From Streptosporangiaceae bacterium (GTDB lineage: Bacteria > Actinomycetota > Actinomycetes > Streptosporangiales > Streptosporangiaceae), in the NCBI GenBank assembly GCA_030045175.1, contig JASIBM010000649.1:1-9300 (forward strand): 9,300 bases of DNA, in the 5' to 3' direction. Of this stretch, positions 1-5,429 are shown piece after piece (within the stretch, counting starts at the first letter, position 1; every line of letters begins with the position of its first letter). The notes beneath the pieces were generated by a model. It did no database searches, was not told the DNA's origin, and saw only the letters and a list, made by a program, of their open reading frames with translations. Made by a program: the position numbers and the translations under genes.

Positions 1-392
1 GCCGCACCCCAGCCCGTCCCGGCTCACAACGCGGCTCCGGTCCGGCCGCCGTGCCCCTCGCATCCCAGCGCCACGGGAGGCGCCGGCAGGCATTACACCG
101 CCCCGTCCTGCCTGGGCGGCCGGACGCCGCCGGCCAGGCACTGGCGATCGCCCGGCTGCTGGCCAGGCCCGCAGCCGTCCTGGTCGCCAGACCCGCAGCG
201 AACCGGGTCGCCGCGCCCATCCTGGCCGCAGGGCGCTCGCCCGGCAAGCCACCCGTCCTGCGGCCCCGCCAAGCTCCCGGCACAGACGCCCAAGCCGCGG
301 CGCGGTCAGCCGTACCCCACACCACAGCCGCGCCCGCACTAGGACACGTCGCGGCTCCGGATTCAGCCAGTACAGCTGCCCGGCCCGCTCGG
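1..392. other. Gene-poor region downstream of the NHL gene, with a VWA-gene relic at its edge
   Basis: No coding region can be supported here. Open frames exist on both strands, but they are the long chance frames expected of very GC-rich DNA. The translations are Ala/Pro/Arg-rich (plus) or Gly/Asp/Gln/Cys-rich (minus), with no recognisable motif and no good ribosome site. Two imperfect copies of a 14-bp word (GCCAGGCCCGCAGC at 162-175, GCCAGACCCGCAGC at 186-199) lie in the middle. The right edge (352-407) is a near-copy of part of the VWA gene and is listed separately. The stretch may be decayed coding sequence, but beyond the relic I could not align it with anything in the window. Confidence 0.5.
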
Positions 393-407
393 CTATCTCG
401 GCGAGCG
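352..407 (-). pseudogene. Relic of a VWA (CoxE-like) gene C-terminus
   Basis: Positions 352-407 match 3059-3114, inside the VWA gene, at 52 of 56 bases without gaps; mismatches are at 358, 361, 375 and 405. Read on the minus strand in the VWA frame it gives LAEIAERAGQLYWLNPEPRR, against FAEIAERAGQVYWLNPEPRR in the intact gene. The match stops abruptly on both sides, so no MIDAS-containing part and no remaining C-terminus is present. It lies on the same strand as the intact gene, so the two copies are direct repeats flanking the NHL gene. The last four codons and the stop of the NHL gene fall inside this segment in a different frame. It could be a remnant of a paralogous VWA gene or a short duplication from the neighbouring one. 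The identity is seen; the mechanism is inferred. Confidence 0.7.
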
Positions 408-2825
408 AGGCCCGCCGCGCACCAGGATCACTCGTCCAACTCGCGGCTCAGACACCAGCAGGTCACCGTTCGGCTCGACCGCCACGGCCTCCGGGGTCAG
501 CAACGACACCGCCGTGGCAAGCCGCCCGTCAGGGACGATGCCGTACCCGCCGCCCGCGATCGTGTAGATGTCCCCGGCCGTCATCTGCCGGCCGTAGAAC
601 CTGCCCGACCTGGCAGCCACGACTCGCACCCGATTGCCTCGGTAGGCGCACGCGACGATGATGTTGCCCGCGGCGTCCACGGCGACCCCCTCCGGGTGGC
701 GTACCAGCGCGCCCACGGCCGGGATGCCGTTCGCGAGGCTCGTCCCGCCGCCGGCCACCGTGTAGATATCCCCGGCCGTCATCGACTGCCCGTAGAACGT
801 CCCTGACTTGACCGCGATCACCCGGATGTCCTGATCGCCGGTCGCGGCCACCACCACGTTGCCCACGGCGTCGGTGGCCACCCCGCACGCGCCGACGATC
901 TCCGCGCTCGTCGCCGGGCCGCCGTCGCCGCCCGGGGTCAGGCCCCCGGCGATCGTGTAGATGTCGCCCGCGGTCATCGGCTGCCCGTAGAACGTGCCCG
1001 TGGTGGCCGCGAGCACCAGGACCCGTCCGAAGGCGATGCTGCAGGCGTCCTCGGACGAGTAGTAGCCCGTGGTGATCAGCACGTTGCCTGCGCTATCCAC
1101 CGCCACGCCGCCAGGCTGGATCGCCGCGGCGGCCCCGGCACCGCCGTTCGCCGGCCACTCGGTCCCGCCCCCGGCGATCGTGTAGATATCGCCGGTCGTC
1201 ATCCGCTGGCCGTAAAACTTGCCTGACCGCGCCGCGACCACCCGCACCCGCTGATTGTTCGTATCAGCGAACAGCACGTTCCCGTGCCGGTCCACCGTCA
1301 CCCCGAACGGCCACCGGATTTCCGCGCTCGTGGCCGGCCCGCCGTCGCCACTGAATCCGTTCACGCCATTGCCCGCGATCGTGTAGATGCGCCCGGCCCG
1401 CGTCGGCTGCCCGAAGAACGAGCCCGTCACGGCCGACACCATCTCGATCCGATCGTTGGTCGAGTCAGCCAGGTAGACATTGCCCTCGGCATCGGCCGCG
1501 ACGCCGTTGAACTGAACAGTGTTGTATACCGGGTACCCAGGGAACGACCTGGAGAGTTCGGCGCTCGGCGCCGGGCCGCCGTCACCTGAGTCGGAATACG
1601 CGCTACCGTCGCCTGCCACTGTGTAGATGTAGCCGGCGCGCATCGAGATGCCGTAGAACCTCCCCGACCGCGCGGCGACGACCCGGACCCGCCGGTTACC
1701 TGTGTCCCCGATCACGATGTTCCCGTAGCCGTCGACGGCGACTCCCAAGGCCCCGTAGATGCGCGCGTCGCCCACCGGACCACCGTCGCCGCGATAGCCC
1801 TGGTACCTGGCGGTCAGCCGGTACACGTTCCCTGCCACCATCGACCGCCCGTAGAACCTGCCCGTCCGCGCGGCAAGCACCCTGATGCCGTTGCCGACGG
1901 AGATGAGGTTGCCGAACCGGTCCCTGGTGACCGCGCCGCCGATCCTCGTCGTGATCACGTACGCGTGCCCGGCCACCATCGGCCGGCCGTCGAACGTCCC
2001 TGACCTAGCCGCGAGCACGAACACCCCCCGCGGGCCACTGATCATCGGGTTCCCTGCGGGGTCCGTGGTCGCCGGGCCGATCGAGGTCGAGTGCGGCACC
2101 TTATACACCTGGTACAGCTTCCCTGCCCGCATCTCGCGCCCGTAGAACCTGCCGGTCCGCGCGGCCAGCACGAGCACCACGGCGTCATAGAAGAACCCGT
2201 ACCCGCTGGCGCCGTCGCAGCTGATCACGAGGTTTCCCGCGTAGTCCACCGCGAGGCCGGCCACCACCTGGGAGAGATGGGCCAGCGTGTAGATGTGCCC
2301 TCGCAGCATGTGAGTGCCGTAGAAGGTGCCGGTGCGGGCCGCGATCACCCTGACCTGGTTCTTGAAGCCGACCTGACCGCCGAAGATCAAGTTGCCGGCG
2401 TGGTCAGCGGTGAGCGCGCACGGCCGGAGCAGGTCCGCCATGGCGGCCGGGCCGCCGTCCCCTGAGTTGCCGAGGACCCCGGTGCCTGCCACGTTGGTGA
2501 GCCACCCGGTGCGCGGGTCAAGCTCACGGATCACGCTGCCGTTCTGATTCGTACCGCTAGGGCCGGCGTCGGCGAAGTACACCCGCCCGCCCGCGTACAC
2601 CACGCCGCACGGCGCGGTCAGCGCGACCGAGGTGCCTGGCCCAGGCCCGCCAGGCCCGCCAGCGAAGTCCGTCGCTGTCCCAGGCGCGAGCCGCGCGGGC
2701 ACTCTGGCCGGCCGACGACCCTGAGCGCCTGCCGACGCTGGTGCGGCCGGCGCCAGCAGCGCCGCAACGACGACCGTGGCCATCGCGACCACCCCGCCGG
2801 TCCAGGTAACCGCATGAACTCGCAT
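393..2825 (-). CDS. Secreted NHL-repeat beta-propeller protein (12 NHL units)
   Basis: 810 residues. The N-terminus is a clear Sec signal: a short basic start, a hydrophobic stretch around residues 10-25, and a likely cleavage after APASA (32/33). The rest is made of NHL units of the form GVAVD-x-x-GN-(4 hydrophobic/small)-D. I count twelve, at about residues 73, 136, 190, 250, 297, 360, 440, 507, 572, 647, 712 and 779. Most are followed by a linker like RVVAARSGxFYGxxMxAGxIYTIAG, seen ten times. Several units also carry SGDGGPA just before the next NHL core. NHL propellers usually have six blades, so twelve units suggest two propellers in tandem. Such extracellular proteins generally bind ligands; no catalytic motif is evident. 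The start is backed by GGGAGG at 2832-2837, six bases upstream. The gene follows the VWA gene by 77 bp and may be co-transcribed or have its own promoter. The C-terminus stops soon after a strand (VILVRGG) and its last codons come from the VWA relic, so the 3' end may have been altered by rearrangement. Confidence 0.9.
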   Translation of the reverse strand: MRVHAVTWTGGVVAMATVVVAALLAPAAPASAGAQGRRPARVPARLAPGTATDFAGGPGGPGPGTSVALTAPCGVVYAGGRVYFADAGPSGTNQNGSVIRELDPRTGWLTNVAGTGVLGNSGDGGPAAMADLLRPCALTADHAGNLIFGGQVGFKNQVRVIAARTGTFYGTHMLRGHIYTLAHLSQVVAGLAVDYAGNLVISCDGASGYGFFYDAVVLVLAARTGRFYGREMRAGKLYQVYKVPHSTSIGPATTDPAGNPMISGPRGVFVLAARSGTFDGRPMVAGHAYVITTRIGGAVTRDRFGNLISVGNGIRVLAARTGRFYGRSMVAGNVYRLTARYQGYRGDGGPVGDARIYGALGVAVDGYGNIVIGDTGNRRVRVVAARSGRFYGISMRAGYIYTVAGDGSAYSDSGDGGPAPSAELSRSFPGYPVYNTVQFNGVAADAEGNVYLADSTNDRIEMVSAVTGSFFGQPTRAGRIYTIAGNGVNGFSGDGGPATSAEIRWPFGVTVDRHGNVLFADTNNQRVRVVAARSGKFYGQRMTTGDIYTIAGGGTEWPANGGAGAAAAIQPGGVAVDSAGNVLITTGYYSSEDACSIAFGRVLVLAATTGTFYGQPMTAGDIYTIAGGLTPGGDGGPATSAEIVGACGVATDAVGNVVVAATGDQDIRVIAVKSGTFYGQSMTAGDIYTVAGGGTSLANGIPAVGALVRHPEGVAVDAAGNIIVACAYRGNRVRVVAARSGRFYGRQMTAGDIYTIAGGGYGIVPDGRLATAVSLLTPEAVAVEPNGDLLVSEPRVGRVILVRGGPRSPR
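556..2331 (-). repeat. Tandem coding repeats encoding NHL blades
   Basis: The NHL gene carries a diverged tandem DNA repeat with a period of roughly 200 bp, one unit per propeller blade. On the plus strand the most constant word is GCGATCGTGTAGAT, found exactly at 556-569, 949-962, 1174-1187 and 1375-1388, with degenerate copies near 757 and 1619. It encodes the IYTIAG segment on the minus strand. A second conserved word around GGC-TGCCCGTAGAAC encodes FYGQ. The similarity is highest in the C-terminal half of the protein (left part of the range), which suggests more recent unit duplication or gene conversion there. The N-terminal units are more diverged. Confidence 0.8.
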
Positions 2826-2831
2826 CGCGCG

Positions 2832-2865
2832 CCTCCCGCTCCGACGACTGTCTTGTCGTTACGAC
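2832..2865 (-). promoter_or_regulatory. Ribosome site and candidate palindromic operator of the NHL gene
   Basis: On the minus strand GGGAGG (2832-2837) is a strong ribosome site six bases from the ATG. Just upstream lies an 11-bp inverted repeat GTCGT-A-ACGAC (plus 2855-2865). A third half-site (ACGAC on plus, 2844-2848) lies six bases from it, so the region can also fold as ACGAC-AAGACA-GTCGT. It could be a repressor site or a small leader hairpin overlapping the initiation region. No clear -35/-10 pair is visible. The ribosome site is reasonably sure; the operator is tentative. Confidence 0.35.
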
Positions 2866-2902
2866 GCGCAGGCACCAAAAACCGATTACCTCAGATTCGC
2901 AA

Positions 2903-4402
2903 CTAACCAGTCCGCGTACCCGAGCCGGCCATAGCCGGACCCGCGGCCAGTGAATGCACGAAGTCCGCGATCTGGCGCAGGGTGCGGCACTCCCTGACCT
3001 GAGCGCACCACGGGGCATAACGGCCGATCACCGAGTCACCCTCGTTCCATTGCCGCCTCGGCTCAGGGTTCAGCCAGTACACCTGCCCGGCCCGCTCGGC
3101 TATCTCGGCGAACGCCGCCTGCGCCGGATCGAGGTAATTGGTCCGCGCGTCGCCGACGACGAGCACGACCGAGCGCTTGCTTAGCTGGTGCGCGTGCCTG
3201 CTGGCGAACTGCCGAAGCACGAAGCCGTAGTCGGACCCGCCGAGCCGGACCGCGCCCGCCGATGCCTCGCGCGGACCGAGGCGACGGCCAGCCGCCCGCG
3301 CCTCGCGGACCAGGCCGGTGATCTCGGTGACGTCGTCGACGAAGGCGAACACGCGTAGCCGGTTAAGCCTGCTGTCCAGCGCGATCAGCAGGTCGAGCGT
3401 GAATCGCGAGAAGGCCGAGACCGATCCCGACATGTCGCAGAGCACGACGATCTCCGGCCTCGGCGGCCGGGCCGGCTCGGTTGCCAGCCGGAACGGCACT
3501 CCCCCCGTGCCCATCGCCAGGTGCAGGGTCCTGCGGATGCTCAGCGTTCGCTTCCTGGACGCGCTGAGCTGCGCGAGCACGTAGGTCAGTCGCTGCGCGA
3601 GCGGGCCGATCGCCGCCGCCATCGCCGCGAGCTCGGCCGCCGACGCCCCCGCGATGTCGGCATCTTGCGCCAGCCCGACCCGCATGGTGGCCCGCACCGC
3701 ACGCGCGCCCCGGTCGGCGACGAGCGCGCGGCGGATCGCCGCCCGCAGGTCCGCTCGGAAGCCCTCGATCGCCCGGTCAGCAACCGCCTCGTCCAGCCGA
3801 GCCAGGATCGCTTGGGTCGCCGGACCCGATCCGCCGCCTCCCCCGCCACGGCCCGCGTCGCCGCCTCCCCCGCCGCCGGCTCCCGGCTCCCCGGCCAGCC
3901 CGCCTTCACCCAGCCCGCCTTCACCCAGCCCGCCCTCGCGCGCGCCCGGCCCGTCCTGGCCAGCTAGCAACTCGGCGCGGATGCGCGCCAAGCCCGCCGC
4001 CGCGTCGACGGCGATCGCCGCGAACACGCCTGCGACCGGGCTGCCTGGCTCCAGCCCGCCGAACCTGCGCACATACTCATCGGCCAGCAGCCGCAGCAGC
4101 TGACCGTCCCGCGAGCCGATTGCCGCGCGCAGCGCCTCGCGCAGTTCCTGGTCGCTCATCGCAGCCATCGGCTGAGCTCCTGGCTCCCTCGCCCCGGCGG
4201 TGTGCAGCTCAAACAGCAGGTTGAAGGTCGCGAGCTGATCGGCGCGCTTGACAAGCGCGCACTGCAAGGCGGCCCGGACCACCTCGGGGTCCCGCAGCGA
4301 GATCGCCGACAGCGCCCGCGCGGCATCGAGGTGCTCGCCGACCGAGACGCCGATCCCCACCGCTCGCAGCTCGTCAACCAGCCCGGCGAGCATGTCCTGC
4401 AT
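2903..4402 (-). CDS. VWA domain protein, CoxE-like (MoxR partner)
   Basis: 499 residues, no signal peptide, so cytoplasmic. Residues 1-145 are helical and resemble the N-terminus of CoxE/VWA proteins that pair with MoxR ATPases. Residues 147-193 are a Gly-rich, low-complexity linker. Residues 195-300 form a second helical region, and about 316-447 is the VWA domain. The metal-binding MIDAS is recognisable: DMSGS with D323, S325 and S327; GGSD at 388-391, where the family usually has Thr; and D418 in VVGDAR. The C-terminal YWLNPEP at 442-448 is typical of this family. VWA proteins of this type work with a MoxR AAA+ ATPase to remodel or mature a target, as CoxE does with CoxD for CO dehydrogenase. 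No cox structural gene is in the window, so the client is unknown. The gene begins 13 bp after the MoxR stop with only a weak AAGG ahead, suggesting translational coupling in one operon. An ATG three codons inside (4391-4393) is an alternative start. Confidence 0.88.
   Translation of the reverse strand: MQDMLAGLVDELRAVGIGVSVGEHLDAARALSAISLRDPEVVRAALQCALVKRADQLATFNLLFELHTAGAREPGAQPMAAMSDQELREALRAAIGSRDGQLLRLLADEYVRRFGGLEPGSPVAGVFAAIAVDAAAGLARIRAELLAGQDGPGAREGGLGEGGLGEGGLAGEPGAGGGGGGDAGRGGGGGGSGPATQAILARLDEAVADRAIEGFRADLRAAIRRALVADRGARAVRATMRVGLAQDADIAGASAAELAAMAAAIGPLAQRLTYVLAQLSASRKRTLSIRRTLHLAMGTGGVPFRLATEPARPPRPEIVVLCDMSGSVSAFSRFTLDLLIALDSRLNRLRVFAFVDDVTEITGLVREARAAGRRLGPREASAGAVRLGGSDYGFVLRQFASRHAHQLSKRSVVLVVGDARTNYLDPAQAAFAEIAERAGQVYWLNPEPRRQWNEGDSVIGRYAPWCAQVRECRTLRQIADFVHSLAAGPAMAGSGTRTG
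3901..3940 (-). repeat. 15-bp tandem repeat in the Gly-rich linker of the VWA gene
   Basis: CGCCTTCACCCAGCC occurs at 3901-3915 and again, exactly, at 3916-3930, followed by a partial third copy. On the coding strand it gives repeated GEGGL. It lies within a wider Gly-rich linker (about 3820-3960) between the N-terminal helical part and the rest of the protein. Such a repeat is prone to slippage in steps of five residues, so linker length may vary between strains. Confidence 0.75.
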
Positions 4403-4415
4403 GGCTAGGCCGGCC

Positions 4416-5276
4416 TTAGATCCGCAGCTCGGCCCGCGCGGTGTCGATGTCCCGCTCGTACTTCAGCAGCACCGACAGCGTCTGCCTGGTCAGGTCGTCG
4501 GTCAGGTCGGTGGCGCCGAGCGTCAGCAGCGTGCGCGCCCAGTCCAGCGACTCGGCGATCGACGGCGGCTTCTTCAGGTCGGTCTTGCGCAGCAGCGCGA
4601 CGAGCTCGGCGATCTCCCTGGCCAGGTGCTCGGCCAGGTCCGGGACGTGCAGCCGGACGATCTCGGCCTCGCGCTCGGTGCTCGGATACCCCAGGTGCAG
4701 GTACAGGCAGCGCCGCTTGAGCGCCTCGGATAGGTCCCGGCTGTTGTTCGAGGTGAGGAAGACCTGCGGGATGTGCCTGGCGGTCACGGTGCCGAGCTCC
4801 GGAATCGACACCTGGTACTCAGAAAGCACCTCGAGCAGGAGCGCCTCGCTCTCGATGTCAAGCCGGTCCACCTCGTCGAGCAGCAACACGACGGGCTCAG
4901 GCGAACGGATCGCCGCGAGCAGCGGCCTGCTCAGCAAGAACTCCTCGCCGAACACGCCCGCCGCGTCCAGGTCGGCCGTCGGCCGGCCCTGGTGAAGCTG
5001 AAGTTGCAGGAGCTGGCGCCGGTAGTCCCACTCGTAGATCGCCTTCGACTCATCCAGCCCCTCATAGCACTGGAGCCGGATCAGCCGCTTGCCAGCGGCG
5101 AGCGCGACGCTCTTGGCGAGCTGGGTCTTGCCGGTCCCGGCCGGACCCTCGATCAGCACCGGCTTCGCGAGCTCGGCGGCCAGGTACACGACCGTCGCCG
5201 TCGGGGCGTCGGCCAGGTACCCGGCCTCGCGCAAGCCGGCTAGCACCTGATCGATCGGGCCGGAAGAGCTTGTCAC
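4416..5276 (-). CDS. MoxR-family AAA+ ATPase (CoxD-like)
   Basis: 286 residues, the usual length for a compact MoxR/CoxD ATPase. Walker A is GPAGTGKT (44-51). Walker B is VVLLLDEVD (129-137; D134, E135). Sensor 1 is in LTSNNSRDL (174-182). The arginine finger lies in ALKRRC (185-190), and the sensor-2-like PPSIAESLDWA is at 237-247. All key residues for ATP binding and hydrolysis are present, so the enzyme should be active as a hexameric ring. Family members act as chaperone-like remodelers with VWA partners in metal-centre insertion, complex assembly or stress roles. The next gene encodes such a partner. The start is GTG (5276-5274). A GAGG lies almost directly against it, so the initiation signal is poor; the length and the N-terminal match (hydrophobic helix, then AGYLAD) still favour it. 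It is divergent from the RelA/SpoT fusion gene, with 153 bp between the two starts. Confidence 0.92.
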   Translation of the reverse strand: MTSSSGPIDQVLAGLREAGYLADAPTATVVYLAAELAKPVLIEGPAGTGKTQLAKSVALAAGKRLIRLQCYEGLDESKAIYEWDYRRQLLQLQLHQGRPTADLDAAGVFGEEFLLSRPLLAAIRSPEPVVLLLDEVDRLDIESEALLLEVLSEYQVSIPELGTVTARHIPQVFLTSNNSRDLSEALKRRCLYLHLGYPSTEREAEIVRLHVPDLAEHLAREIAELVALLRKTDLKKPPSIAESLDWARTLLTLGATDLTDDLTRQTLSVLLKYERDIDTARAELRI

Positions 5277-5429
5277 GCCTCAAGTATCGCCGGCGCCGCG
5301 CGGCCCCGGCCGCTCGTTCATGATCGGGGACGATCCTCAGCTGTGGCAGCTGGCAGACGACCGCGATCATGGAAATGGGCACGGTACAGCAAGCGGGAAG
5401 ACATGTGCGACAATGGCGCCGGAGGGTCA
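5277..5429. promoter_or_regulatory. Divergent intergenic region between MoxR and the RelA/SpoT fusion gene
   Basis: These 153 bp must hold the promoters of the minus-strand MoxR-VWA(-NHL) genes and, unless it is read from further upstream, the plus-strand fusion gene. A 7-bp inverted repeat ATGATCG (5320-5326) / CGATCAT (5364-5370) brackets a 37-bp stretch that also has two AGCTG words. It could be a two-half-site regulator target or a weak stem. I found no convincing -35/-10 pair on either strand. The placement of promoters here is inferred from gene orientation. Confidence 0.4.

Noticed and set aside
51..806. Long plus-strand open frame
   Set aside because: It runs antisense across the 3' end of the NHL gene; its right half is the shadow of well-defined NHL blades, and the left half has no motif or good ribosome site.
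556..2331. Regularly spaced repeats as a possible CRISPR array
   Set aside because: The period is about 200 bp, the repeats are diverged, and they encode in-frame NHL blades.
3654..4103. Plus-strand Pro/Ser/Ala-rich frame
   Set aside because: It is the antisense of the Gly-rich linker and helical part of the VWA gene; its poly-Pro runs simply mirror GGC/GGG codons.
2903..5276. Carbon monoxide dehydrogenase (cox) accessory operon
   Set aside because: The MoxR and VWA proteins resemble CoxD and CoxE in type, but no coxL/M/S or other cox genes are in the window, so the specific assignment is not supported.
5343..5429. Upstream extension of the fusion protein (GTG 5343 or ATG 5403)
   Set aside because: The added residues resemble no domain, and the GGAGGG signal fits the ATG at 5430. 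The ATG at 5403 cannot be fully excluded.
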